In this document: one piece after another, positions 1 through 10,681 of the stretch
Layout of the letters: every line of letters begins with the position of its first letter
Position numbering within the stretch: position 1 is the first letter of the stretch
DNA from: Isoetes taiwanensis
Lineage: Eukaryota > Streptophyta > Lycopodiopsida > Isoetales > Isoetaceae
DNA length: 64,000 nucleotides
NCBI GenBank assembly: GCA_021234155.1
Contig: JAJEKV010000013.1
Coordinates: 18,164,746-18,228,745 of the forward strand
Direction: 5' to 3'
The notes under the pieces: model-generated
What the model was told of the DNA's origin: nothing
Database searches by the model: none
What the model saw: the letters and a program-made list of their open reading frames with translations, nothing else
Position numbers and translations under genes: made by a program

Positions 1-330
1 TTGTAGGCACCCCGAAGATCAATCTCCATAAAATAGTGCACATGCTGGAGCGGCTCTAACAACTATGAAATTAGTGAAAGCGGATAGCAATTCGGCGGTG
101 TGATCTTGTTGGGGCCACGATAATCAACGACGAGGTGCAGAGAATCGTCCTTCTTTTTGAGGAAGAATATGGGTGCTTCAGCAGGGGACTGAGAATGTCG
201 AATGAAGCCAGTATATAATTTTCCTCAATATAATCTCGCAAAACCTTCAACTCAGCAAGAGATAGACCATATATCAGACCATATGACAGTATTGTCTCGG
301 GCTATAAATCAATAGGACAAGCATTAGAGG
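1..330 (-). mobile_element. Ty3/gypsy reverse transcriptase fragment, copy 1
   Basis: The minus strand holds the upstream part of a Ty3/gypsy reverse transcriptase. It aligns almost base for base with 8,961-9,290, where the frames can be pieced together as a gypsy RT: a stretch resembling LSxxELKVLREYIEENYI, then VDYR, then a leucine-rich helix and a DLRGAYN-like segment. This copy runs off the left window edge and carries many small GC-rich indels relative to the second copy, so no frame stays open. In an intact element this enzyme copies the RNA genome inside virus-like particles. Here it is only a remnant with no LTR, PBS or integrase in view. Confidence 0.75.
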
Positions 331-770
331 ACTATATATATAATCATCCCTTCCGTCAGAGTACTGTGTAATTATTATGGTCCGATCCTTAATTTTCAAT
401 GTTATCCCCTATGTTGGAATCAACCTTCAATACGCTTCAATAAAATAAATATAAAGTAGATCAAAATATAAAGATACAAATGGAACAATTTGCTCTAGCC
501 TCAAAGGGTTTATCCATTTGCCGATAATGTCGACATGTGGCACCTAAATGCGGTGATTCTATGACGCCAAATATGGCGTGGTGATCTCGCCAAAACAAAT
601 ACCCACGGGCGTGATTCCACGGGAGGGGATAATGGCATAAGATATTCCATCCGGCAAAATAGTTATGTGGTGATTCCCTTGGCAAAATCCCAGAATCAAC
701 GGCTCGATTACCTAGTTAAGCGCATCTAATCGAGATGGACTAAAAGTATTTGGCAAGTGTCATGTACCGC
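331..770. repeat. Dispersed repeat, paired with 9291-9735
   Basis: This stretch lies directly upstream (in minus orientation) of the gypsy fragment and is repeated, with the fragment, at 9,291-9,735. The shared block ends near the text GTGTCATGTACC in both copies; beyond it this copy enters the 455-bp tandem array and the other does not. It contains several GTGATTCC words (about 551-680) that recur elsewhere in the window. Short open frames here have no recognisable product. Confidence 0.8.
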
Positions 771-2425
771 TACCATGATCCCCCGTGGTAGAACGGGGAT
801 CGCGCCACTAGGGTCGGTGACGCTAGGTTGGCGATGCCCCTAGAGTTGCCCCCAGGATCCCAAAACTTCCTCAAGGTGGGATTTAATCCACGCTACAAAG
901 TGTGCATGTATGGCCAAAGTTTTGCCCAACGGATGTGTGGTGAGTTGGTATAGGCCTAGTAATGCCAAAATAAATGTGCACTTGGTGGGGGTTCAAACCC
1001 TCGCGGTGTATGTTTATATTTGGGAGTTGGTTCTTGGGGTTATCTGGCCATGATCCCCCCATGTGGTAGAACTTAAAAAGCCTATACATGTCCTCCACTT
1101 TGGCTGCTTTCGTTGGCGATGGGACAAAAACTAGCTAGATGCGTCAAAAGACTAGTCTAGACCGATAAAAGTTGGTTTTACATTCTTTGTGGCTGGTTTT
1201 TTCAGTTCTTGTCTAAAAAACCCTCACGGTCCTAAAAGTCATATGTGGCGGTGACACTAGGTGGTGGACGCTAGGTTGGCGATGCCCCTAGAGTTGCCCC
1301 TAGGATCGAAAAACTTCCTCAAGGTGGGATTTAATCCTGCCTACAAAGTGTGCATGTATGGCCAAAGTTTTGCCCAATCGGATGTGTGGTGAGTTGGTAT
1401 AGGCCTAGTAATGCCAAAATAAATGTGCATTTGGTCGGGGTTCAAACCCGGCCGGTGTATGTTTATATTTGGGAGTTGGTTCTTGGGGTTATCTGGCCAT
1501 GATCCCCGGCGTGGTAGAACTTAAAAAGCCTATACATGTCCTCCACTTTGGCTGCTTCGTTAGCGATGGGACAAAAACTAGCTAGTCTGTCAAAAGACTA
1601 GTCTAGACCAAGATAAAAGTTGGTTTACTGATTAAACGTGGCTGGTTTTTATCTTGTCTAAAAGCCCTCCTGGTCCTAGGATGCCCAAAAGTCATATGTG
1701 CAAAAGGCGGCACTAGGCTGGTGACGCTTAGGTTCGGGCGATGCCCCAGAGTTGCCCCCCAGGATCCTAAAACTTCCTCAAGGTGGGATTTAATCCACGC
1801 CTACAAAGTGTGCATGTATGGCCAAAGTTTTGCCCAATGGATGTGGTGAGTTGGTATAGGCCTAGTAATGCCAAAATAAATGTGCACTTGGTCGGGGTTC
1901 AAACCCGGCCCGGTGTATGTTTATATTTGGGAGTTGGTTCTTGGGGTTATACGGCCATGATCCCCACGTGGTAGAACTTAAACGCCTATACATGTCCTCC
2001 ACTTTGGCTTTCGTTGGCAGTGGGACAAAAACTAGCTAGTCTGTCAAAAGACTAGTCTAGACCAGATAAAAGTTGGTTTCTGGTCGTACCGCTGGTTTAA
2101 TTAAAGTTTCTTTGTCTAAAAGCCCTCCCGGTCCTAGGATGCCCAAAAGTCATATGTGGCGAGGCGCACTAGGCTGGTGGCGCTTAGGTTCGGGCGATAC
2201 CCCTAGAGTTGCCCCTAGGATCCGAAAACTTCCTCAAGGTGGGATTTAATCCTGCCTACAAAGTGTGCATGTATGGCCAAAGTTTTGCCCAACGGATGTG
2301 TGGTGAGTTGGTATAGGCCTAGTAATGCCAAAATAAATGTGCACTTGGTCGGGGGTTCAAACCCGGCCAGTGTATATTTATATTTGGGAGTTGGTTACTG
2401 GGGTTATACGGCCATGATCCTAATT
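771..2425 (+). repeat. Tandem array, about 455-bp unit, four copies, tRNA-like Pol III boxes
   Basis: The landmark AAACTTCCTCAAGGTGGGAT occurs near 863, 1311, 1769 and 2226, giving a period of about 448-458 bp. Each unit contains an A-box-like core (AGTTGG within TGGTGAGTTGGTA) and about 40 bases later a B-box match GGTTCAAACC (near 990, 1439, 1897 and 2355) inside a T-arm-like stem of CGGG against CCCG. This is the layout of a tRNA-derived SINE promoter. The last unit is truncated after the box region. Units also carry the palindromic AGACTAGTCTAGAC. Differences among units are mostly small GC-rich indels. No acceptor-stem pairing is seen, so these are not tRNA genes. Confidence 0.85.
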
Positions 2426-5400
2426 GCCTATCTAATGGTTAAACTAGATATGCTTAACATGATGTTTTTGCTTCAAACTTCAATTAATCTTGTTAATTAG
2501 AGTTGTATGTCCAAGTACCCAAATGAAACAATTCTTCTCATGAATACAATTCTCCAAAATCATTCTTGCTATAAAGCTCCAATGTTCTATAACCACTCCA
2601 TAAAGCTCATCAAATCATCACAAATCTGCACCTATGATAATGAATGATAGGTCTTGCATCTACATGGATGCCAAGTGGTTTCTGCTTAAAATGGCCATTC
2701 CTAGTTCTTATTTTAAGCAAATGCTATTGTTGCATCAGACCAAGTGGTAACATAGTTCCCATGGCCATTCTAAATCTTCTTTTTTAAAATGGTAAGGCAT
2801 TGGTATTTATGCCAGGAACGCCGCAGTGCAGACACATGCGGCGTTCCCTTTGCCCCTTGTGGGAGTATTTTGGGTGTATGTGTTTTCTCTGCTACCTCGG
2901 TACCTCCACAGGTTCAAATCGTGTTTGTTTTGCCGAAGAATGGTGTTCATTCTTTGCGATGGGTTATGGCTTATCTCGATTTCTCCCTCCGATGCTGGCG
3001 CTTTCCTTTCCCCGATGCGGGGCGATGGCGGCTTTGAGGATGCTAGATCACCGTTTTTCCCCAGCAATGCGGCTCCCGAGGTTCGCTCAACCTCTTGGAT
3101 CCCGGTTTGGGCTATTTATGTCCCTTAGACCCGCGACTTGGTGCTTTAAGCGTCAGGATCATAGCTGGGGCTGGAGCATTCATGCAAGATTAAGGTAACT
3201 CTTTTCTTCTCTCTTTTTGTTTTCTTTTCTAATATTTTGCAAATGTCTAAGCAAATAAGAATGTTCCCATTGTATCAGATACGCAATTAATGCTTTATCA
3301 AGGCGAGCATTCTCTGGTTATAAAGTCTGAGATGGTAAATGCATATTATGTTTTGATTTTTTTTTCATTTGTGGAAGGTACCAGGAGCATCTACCGAGTG
3401 TTTTGCAAGTATGTGCTTAACCTTGGGTAATTGCCATGTGAATCGTCCGACACTACATGCTGTAATGGCTCCAAATTTTGTTGAATTTTAAAGCTTCAAA
3501 TTCTTATTTAAGGTTTGTATAGACAACCTTCTCTGCTATAGTTGTGACTGGGGCCAAGTGCAATTTGTCCAAATGGTAGAAAAAACATATAATTCCTGGT
3601 TTGAGTCATCGTTGGAATGCACTCCTATATATCCATTATATTATCTCTACAGGCCAAACATGGGTGATCTACATGAAGAGAGAAAAAGAGTAAAGTGGAA
3701 GCTTATTCTTCAATCTCCAGCTCCACTGTAACAACTTCTAGCATTTGAAACATGGTACCAACTTCTAGCATTTGAAACATGGTACTGGCGTGTATTTTTT
3801 TAAGTCTCTTTGTTTTTTTGAAGCCCTTTACCCAAACATGTAATGCGCTATAGCATCCAAAGACATGAGAATTCCTTTCAAAATTCGTTTTGCATGCCTT
3901 AATATATTAATATTTATGTTCTAAAATCTACGTGATTTTTTCTTCCTTTGTAAATTTGGTGCGAGGAACGGGGCGGTGGCACCTTCTTGTACAACCCATC
4001 TTCCCAGCTATATTATTCGTATGTTCCTCCTATTATTTGCTTAGTTGAAGGGCTCATAAGAGCTTTACCATAACAAGGTCTTCATTTCAACGCTAATCCT
4101 TTCTTCCTTTGTAAATTTTGTGCAGAATGAGGGAGAGGAGGCATCTTATTTTTGCAGCCCATCCCGGCCAGGCCTTACATTTGCAAGATGGTTCAATCTT
4201 TCAACATGACTGGAGGTGAGGATTTTATCAAACATATGATTGTACCTATGGTCAAAAGCAAATGAGCTCTCTCAAATGGAGATGATAAACTTCGTGAAAG
4301 GAGCATTCATTAAATATCTATTCCCTATAAAAAGCAGACACTATCCAGCCATAGTTTTTGGGTTTTTATTGTTTAAAGCTCAAGACTCAAAGTACGTAAA
4401 AGTAGAGCATTTAGCATTAGCATCAGGTTCTTATCCAGATTCTCTGAGATATTCTACTAGCTTGACCGTGAATTCGAGAGAGAAGGTACTTTGCGACTAT
4501 TATTTGCACCCTAAGGGCATATAACGACTTTACCATGCAAAGGTCTCCACAACATACATTACACGAAAGTATTAGAAAGGACCCTCTTAAAAGAAACTAC
4601 ATCATCCACACGCAAATTGTTGCCTTAAAAACTTGTTCCGACCTTTTGTGAACACATTGAACTATGCTCAATAACTAGCCCTGCTCAATATTCCAATATG
4701 GACTGCATGCGATGTAAGTTAGAATGAGCATTTTGGGCATATGGGCTCACTTTTCAAGAACATGAATCTAGACAAGCTGTCCCAGTTATGCGAATCCAGC
4801 CTAATGTAGGTTGTTAACGAAATTTTCAGTTCAATTTCTCTTTGGCCTCATGTAGCATTATAACATTGCTTCATTTTTGTTTAGGATTCTCAATTTCTTT
4901 GGCCTTTCTCGTGAATAACATCTTAACTTTGCATAGAACTTCGGGTTTTAGCAGTTAGCATTTTTTTTCTACCTTTTGTCTTTTGAAAGAAGATGCATTG
5001 ATAATTACTTGCCTTTACCGATTCTTCTAGCCTTTTGTAAACGTAAGGGTAGCTATAAACGATTGCATATTTGTTGTAGCCGGGAGCTCCATAAGTTTGA
5101 TATTGTAAGTTTTCTTCATTTCAGTTTGTTGATCAATTCAATCCTTATCATTCAAGACAAGATATCATGTTCTATCCTTAGAACCAGATTTCATGTTCTA
5201 TTCATTTTGAAAGCAAGCATGTAATCCTTGCGGTACACTAAATTTCCAAGCTCAAGTCTTTATGATTTGTTATCTGAGGTTTATTGTGCCCGATCCTTGC
5301 GGAAGTACAGGTTTGAGGAGTATTGTCATTTTGGTTGATGCCTCATGTTGATATAAGTTAGACCTGATGTTTGTTCCTATTCCCGCCGGGTTTAAGCGCA

Positions 5401-5640
5401 ATTAAAAGGTAGCATAAAGAGTTACCCGACAAGCAAGACATAACTCTTTGATTACGGATGCTGTAACAAACCCCAAGCTTTTTGTTTTTGAATGCCCACC
5501 CTCTTGCAATAAAAACATTAAGCTTCTTTTGCATCAACAACTGTTATGTTAATGTAATCATTCCATCAATCCGGCGGTGGCAAAGTTCCTCTTCATAAGT
5601 AAGCAAGCAGTTGAGGGATCTGCTTGGTCAATAATTTCAA
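2426..5640. other. Unassigned stretch, no gene recognised
   Basis: No open frame here matches a family I recognise. The most GC-rich part (about 2,800-3,200) has overlapping open frames on both strands, including one of 132 codons at 2,800-3,198, without a known domain. Local duplications are visible: an in-place repeat around ACTTCTAGCATTTGAAACAT (3,735-3,785), and a block starting CTTCCTTTGTAAATTT at about 3,944 and again at about 4,109. These look like decayed non-coding or transposon-derived DNA. Confidence 0.5.
2815..2847. other. Perfect 10-bp hairpin
   Basis: GGAACGCCGC (2815-2824) and GCGGCGTTCC (2838-2847) pair perfectly around a 13-base loop. It stands at the start of the GC-rich part of this stretch. 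No CTRR terminus lies at the usual Helitron spacing, so its role is unknown. Confidence 0.7.
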
Positions 5641-6672
5641 AGTCTTATTGGTTGGAAGTCTTATCTGAGGAACCAAGTGTGTATGGGGCAGAGGTGTAGG
5701 GTGCGGTCATATCCCTCAACACTGGAATGACCTCGGCAGGCTGACGAAGGCCTTCTTGGCATGGGCCCCGGGGTGAAGTCCACAGCCCATACAGATCCTA
5801 CTCCAGAGAGACAAGCTACCCCTTCAACGGGCCGCATTGGAACGCCATCGTTTACTTCCAAAAGGTGGTCGCTATGGGCGATACACGCTTGCCTCACCTT
5901 TGCTTTGGCCACTTGATGGGTCCCCGGCCAAGTCCCTTGGAAAGACAAGCAAGCTCAATGGTTCTCACCGTTAGGGTGCAAACAAACAGATGCGTCTAGG
6001 TCGACAAAGAAAGATTGCAAGGCACTTAAGTCAGTACCGGATGCTACTTTCCTTCGCAAGCTTTCACGGGATGCGATGCTCGGACGCCGCGTTAAGGCTG
6101 GCGCACTATCAGCAAACAAGTCAATCCTAGGCTCACAAGAGGCCCACACGCATTTTGTACACCCAGTCGCCCATGAAGAAGCCAGTACTTATAGCTTCCA
6201 TTCGCGACGGTGCACATCGCCTCGATTGAAACAGGCGTTGGGCTCGGAAGCACGAGAGCAAAGACTTTGCCAGTGTTGCCACCAGGGCGCCATTGAGGAT
6301 GAATGTCATGCCCTCCAGGTCTGCCCAAAGCATTTGCCCATATCCGAGAGCGATATATTCGATTACTAGTGTACGGCCACCGTTGCATCGGTTATTGGCT
6401 ACGGCGTCGTTGGGTTTGTTGGGGTCATACCTCCGGGGAGGTTATGGATGCCGCGACTCATTTGTGTCCTGGCTGTGGGATTGGTATTGAACTGTCCCTA
6501 TACAATTTATGCGGTGTGCGGCATACTTATTACTTGCCAAGATTTTTCCCTCAAGACCGCTTCCGGTGGGGTTTTAAATCACGGGTAATACGCTTTGCTT
6601 TGCTCTCTTTTTGTTTGGGTCCCATAGGCCAATTGGTCTCCGTGGACGCTAAAAATCTATTCTATTCTTTTA
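5641..6672 (+). mobile_element. LINE 3' fragment: C-terminal coding end plus 3' UTR with TATTC tail
   Basis: A plus-strand open frame (6,076-6,369) ends with REQRLCQCCHQGAIEDECH and then a CP pair. This Cys-Cys-His-Cys arrangement after an acidic IEDE motif is typical of the C-terminal region downstream of the reverse transcriptase in non-LTR retrotransposons. Upstream, 5,641-6,075 reads as broken frames of the same strand with no RT motif left. The 3' UTR closes with GGGTCCCATAGGCC, GGTCTCCGTG and a tail TCTATTCTATTCT at about 6,656-6,668. The last block recurs at 7,040-7,136, marking the family's 3' end. The copy is 5'-truncated and dead. The exact clade is not determined. Confidence 0.6.
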
Positions 6673-6806
6673 TCATGAATAGAAAATGCATGTCTTGCCT
6701 CACTTTCATCTTCAAGTTCTTCCTTTTTATTATTTTCTTGCTCTCTTGCAATATAAATGCCAGTAGATCTTTCTCATTGTGTACTTGCATTTGTTCCTCC
6801 TCCTCT

Positions 6807-6830
6807 ATTATTATTATTATTATTATTTTC
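6807..6830. repeat. (TTA)n microsatellite
   Basis: About seven uninterrupted TTA/ATT triplets, giving a poly-Ile frame on one strand and a poly-Asn/Ile frame on the other. Not a coding signal. Confidence 0.9.
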
Positions 6831-7019
6831 CCTTCCTGTGCTTTTACTATAATCTTTTGATGTTGGACATTCTGCAGCTGCATGGCCTTTGCCATCAAGA
6901 GGTCATGGACCACCGGGATCAGCTCGGTCCTCGAGCACTTGCTTGATATATGTACATATTTATTTCTTTCTCCTCATAATAGATGCCTGTACAGTTTGAT
7001 AGCACTCTTATTCCTGTCA

Positions 7020-7137
7020 TGGTTTTCCCCCCGAAAATCCTTCAGGGTGGGAGTTTTATAAACCGGGCAGTAATGCCTTTTTGGGTCCCATAGGCCGATT
7101 GGTCTCCGTGAACGATAAAAACTCTATTCTATTCTAT
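7020..7137 (+). mobile_element. 5'-truncated second copy of the TATTC-tailed LINE 3' end
   Basis: From about 7,040 the text GGGTCCCATAGGCC, GGTCTCCGTG and CTCTATTCTATTCT repeats the end of the 5,641-6,672 LINE at its 3' terminus only. Sharing a 3' end but not 5' sequence is the signature of target-primed reverse transcription with 5' truncation. Confidence 0.65.
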
Positions 7138-7148
7138 AAATATTAAAC

Positions 7149-7860
7149 TTAGAGTTTAGTTTTGGAACAATTGTTTTTGAAATGACCAGATCTATAGCAA
7201 CACAAATATTTTCTATTTTCACTTGCATTTCTGCTCTTTTTTTCAGGTTGAGTCACATCATTTTCCTTCATGACTTTTCTTTGTTCAACTTCTGTTCTTA
7301 GAATATTTTCAGCTTCTTCTCTAGATTTGGCTTCATTTTTAAAAATAGGCCAGGTGTTCATTTTCAATCACTGACTTAGCAATGGAAGAACTTGATACCC
7401 TTTTGTTATGTTAATACCAACTGCTCCTGGATCTGTCATCGATGTCGTCGTCATCATGCAAATTTAGCTTGCCCCAGCCCTTCTTCAAGCAAATTTGAGA
7501 GGATATTCATTCCTCAAAATGTTTAAGAAATTTTGCATCTTCCTAGAAGATATATTTTTCAACCACAATAGAATAGTAGGACTAACCTTTGCCATAATAT
7601 CTCAAGCTTCGTTAAGCTTTTTAAAGTTAGACCCCCACTCCATCAATTGCAACTAACTATTGCAGAAGATCTTTCTGAACTTATATCATCCGAACTGATG
7701 GCTGCAATATTAATTTGAGCATTAGAAGATCATTTTATAATAGGCCTTATTGTAATGCTAATTTCAATTCTCGAATGTGCATAATCTCCTCCAGAAGGAT
7801 CAATAAGATCCCATAAATCTTCCACCTGCAGAATGTATGGCATCTTTTCAAATATGAAAG
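7149..7860 (-). pseudogene. Degenerate Ty1/copia gag remnant
   Basis: On the minus strand the end nearest 7,149 encodes a frame with EAENILRTEVEQRKVM followed by CCYRSGHFKNNC, a damaged CCHC zinc knuckle. The upstream part, read in broken frames, includes MPYILQVEDLWDLIDP near 7,845, like the start of a copia gag. Compare the better preserved gag near 57.2-58.4 kb (motif RTEFEQKKAF, then CX2CX4HX4C). Frameshifts and stops interrupt it throughout. No protease, integrase or RT follows, so this is an isolated gag relic. Confidence 0.5.
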
Positions 7861-8064
7861 ACTGACCCTTCCTTATACACAACCGTGCTGCTGCTCAGTA
7901 AGTTAGCATCAAACATGCTTGACATATTAAAAAGAGAAACAAAAATAGCTATAATACCAAATATTGAATTCAGTATGCACTTCAATAACTCAAGTTATAA
8001 CAAAATCTATGTAGTTAGCACTTCTAGTTAGAACAACTCGACAAATAATATTCAATATACGTTT

Positions 8065-8066
<2 letters not shown>

Positions 8067-8116
<50 letters not shown>
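8067..8116. repeat. (GATA)n microsatellite
   Basis: About twelve uninterrupted GATA tetranucleotides. Confidence 0.97.
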
Positions 8117-8204
8117 GGTTTTTATCATCCACTGAGACCTAATTGGCCATGGAACCCAAATATTAAAAGGGGCATGAAAGTCGAAAAAACACAAAGAAAA
8201 TATT

Positions 8205-8400
8205 TTTCTTTTTTTTTGAAGGATGACAAGCTTTATTTACCAATCAAAATTAAAACAACATAAAGTGCAAAGACAGGATTATAACCCTAGTGGACAAACT
8301 GATCCAACTGAGCATAACCACCTGTCTATGCATAAAAATGAATCTGAAGATAAGTATGTCAAATCAGTTTTTTCTTCTATTGATCAAGAGAAGAACAATT
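8205..8400 (-). mobile_element. Possible retroposon 3' end (T-tract then GAAGGATGACAAGC)
   Basis: A T-rich tract at about 8,205-8,217 is followed by GAAGGATGACAAGCTTTATT. The same layout, a T-tract followed by GAAGGACGAAAG and then TTTATTAA, marks the 3' end of the minus-strand LINE at 30,495. This is therefore probably the reverse-oriented tail of a related truncated LINE. No coding content is recognised beyond it. Confidence 0.4.
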
Positions 8401-8409
8401 ATAAGCTGT

Positions 8410-9290
8410 AATGTTTCATGGTAACGAAAGCAGTTTCTGCTTCCATACTCAATTCAAATGGCACATCCTTTGCCGTGTGGCGTGTCAAAGGAAGGATGAT
8501 CTCTGAATAATCCCGAATAAAACGTCAATAGAAGTTGGCAAATCCAAGAAAACACTGAACATCTCGGACGAAAGAAGGTGTTTGCCACTCCAAATTAGTG
8601 TGACCTTTTCGGGATCCATAGAGACTCCATGAGGAGTGATACGATAGCCAAGAAACTCCACAATATCCTCATCGAACTGACACTTTTCGAGTTTGGTATA
8701 CAACCCATGCTCACGAAACCTCTGGAGGACCCATCAAATAAGCCTTTCATGCTCTTCAAGAGTCTTAGAATAAATAAGAATATCATCCAAATAGATGATA
8801 AAAAAAATATCCAAGACCTCCCGGAAGACATCATTGGCCATATCTTTGGAATATCATTGAGCATTGGTGCTTGCCAAAGGACCTCAAACGTGTACTCAAA
8901 ATGGCCATATCTAGTATGAAATGCCGCTCTTCCACTCATCACCCTCTTGGATCCGGATGAGATTGTAGGCACCCGAAGATCAATCTCCATAAAATAGTGC
9001 ACATCTTTGCCGGAGGGCGGCTCTAACAACTATGAAATTAGTGAAAGGATAGCAATTCGGTGTGATCTTGTTGGGGCCCGATAATCAACGGCGGGTCAAG
9101 AGAGAATCGTCCTTCTTTTGAGGAAGAATATGGGTGCTTCAAATAGGGACCCAGAATGTCGAATGAAGCCGAAGATATAATTTTCCTCAATATAATCTCG
9201 CAAAAACCTTCAACTCGAGAGAGATAGACCATATATCAGACCATATGACAGTATTGTCTCGGGCTATAAATCAATAGGACAAGCATTAGA
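8410..9290 (-). mobile_element. Ty3/gypsy reverse transcriptase-RNase H fragment, copy 2
   Basis: Read on the minus strand, joining frames by eye, the order is: an upstream LSxxELKVL segment (about 9,235), AFHTRYGHFEY (about 8,925), the catalytic region YLDDILIYSKTLEEH (about 8,790-8,750), LEKCQFDEDIVEFLGY (about 8,690-8,640), FLGFANFYRRFI (about 8,550) and the first residues of an RNase H-like region near 8,420. LDD replaces the usual IDD. This order and the LEKCxF and FLGxxxYRRFI motifs are diagnostic of Ty3/gypsy RT. At least three frameshifts and an internal stop break it. Integrase, LTRs and gag are absent. The upstream end continues into a repeat shared with 331-770. Confidence 0.88.
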
Positions 9291-9735
9291 GGACTATATA
9301 TATAATCATCCCTTCCGTCAGAGTACTGTGTAATTATTATGGTCCGATCCTTAATTTTCAATGTTATCCCCTATGTTGGAATCAACCTTCAATACGCTTC
9401 AATAAAATAAATATAAAGTAGATCAAAATATAAAGATACAAATGGAACAATTTGCTCTAGCCTCAAAGGGTTTATCCATTTGCCCGATAATCTGACATGT
9501 GGCACCTCTGTCTGGTGATTCTATGACGCGAAATATGACGTGGTGATCTCGCCAAAACAAATACCCACGGACGTGATTCCACGGGAGGGGATAATGGCAT
9601 AAGATATTCCTTCTGGCAAAATAGTTATGTGGTGATTCCCTTGGCAAAAATCCCAGAATCAACGGCTCTGATTACCTAGTTGGGCAGACGACCGAGATGG
9701 ACTAAAAGTATTTGGCAAGTGTCATGTACCCGCCT
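9291..9735. repeat. Dispersed repeat, paired with 331-770
   Basis: Near-identical to 331-770 and in the same relation to the gypsy fragment, so the block duplicated as one piece of about 770 bp. After 9,735 this copy continues with more GTGATTCC-type words (to about 9,850) instead of the 455-bp array. Confidence 0.8.
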
Positions 9736-10681
9736 ACCTTTCTGTATTGTGGGGTGATTCCTTCTTAGAAGATTACGAGTGTGTGATTCTGTCTCGAGGA
9801 ATCACTTCCAAGTGATTCCTTGTGACGAAGGTATCACTTTGAAGGTATCACCACATTCAGGGTATTCTAGGTTCATGAACCTAAGACAATATTGGGAACG
9901 ATTGATTGCTTTGTAAAATGCTAGTTGTTCCGCGAAGAACTCATATGTTGACAATTGAATAAAGACATTTCGTGACGGTGGAAATGTAAAGAACCTTCTT
10001 CTCGTAGGCAACATCACATTTATGGCCACTTATAACACGACAGCACGGCACCCATTTTCTGCAAACATAAATTTAGCTCCAGACTTCCGGCCACTAGTTT
10101 AGCTGCAAAGCCAAGCATTTGAAGGGTCTTCCTCGAATTCGACCAAAATATAATTTTCTCAGTTAGGAGATACATGATTGGAGGTATTTGTTAGATTAGA
10201 AGGCTCTCATTTTCTATAGCCTTCTAGCTTAGTTCTACTTAGCTCGCCATGTTTATATTTACATCATCCGTAGCTTTACTTTGTTGTTTCAGGCTCCATG
10301 GACGCAGTATTTCTAAAGTGCCTATTTTAGTACATTTCTGATTGCATTCCATGCGCACAAAATATAAGTATTATAAAATGCACTGCGTCTGCCAGAATTG
10401 CAATTGCTTGCTTTATCAGTGGTCCAACCCTAAGTATTTATCTTCTTATTGATGCCACATATTGTTCAATCGCCAAACCTAAGGATTTTAACTGCTTATT
10501 AAGGCCATATATTCACATACCAATGTTTGGTTTACACCATACCACATTTTTCAGCGTCTCGCTGGACATATCAAGGTTTTTTATTGCAGCACTTTTCTGA
10601 ATTTTCCTATAAGTGGGTTTATGGCATGCATATGAGGCAGGCAGAAGCAGCATATGCTGGATTACTTGCCTTTCTTTCTCA
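9736..10681. other. 5' flank of the SWIM gene, no gene recognised
   Basis: The first 120 bases hold degenerate GTGATTCC repeats. The rest is AT-rich with no long frame of recognisable content. It would include the promoter and any 5' UTR of the SWIM gene; I see no convincing TATA box that could be placed relative to a transcription start. Confidence 0.4.

Noticed and set aside
2815-2847. Hairpin GGAACGCCGC/GCGGCGTTCC considered as a Helitron 3' end
   Set aside because: No CTRR followed by T within about 12 bases on either strand, and no empty-site comparison available.
2800-3198. 132-codon plus-strand open frame and its overlapping shadows
   Set aside because: Overlapping frames are open on both strands because of local GC richness; no domain or codon pattern supports a gene.
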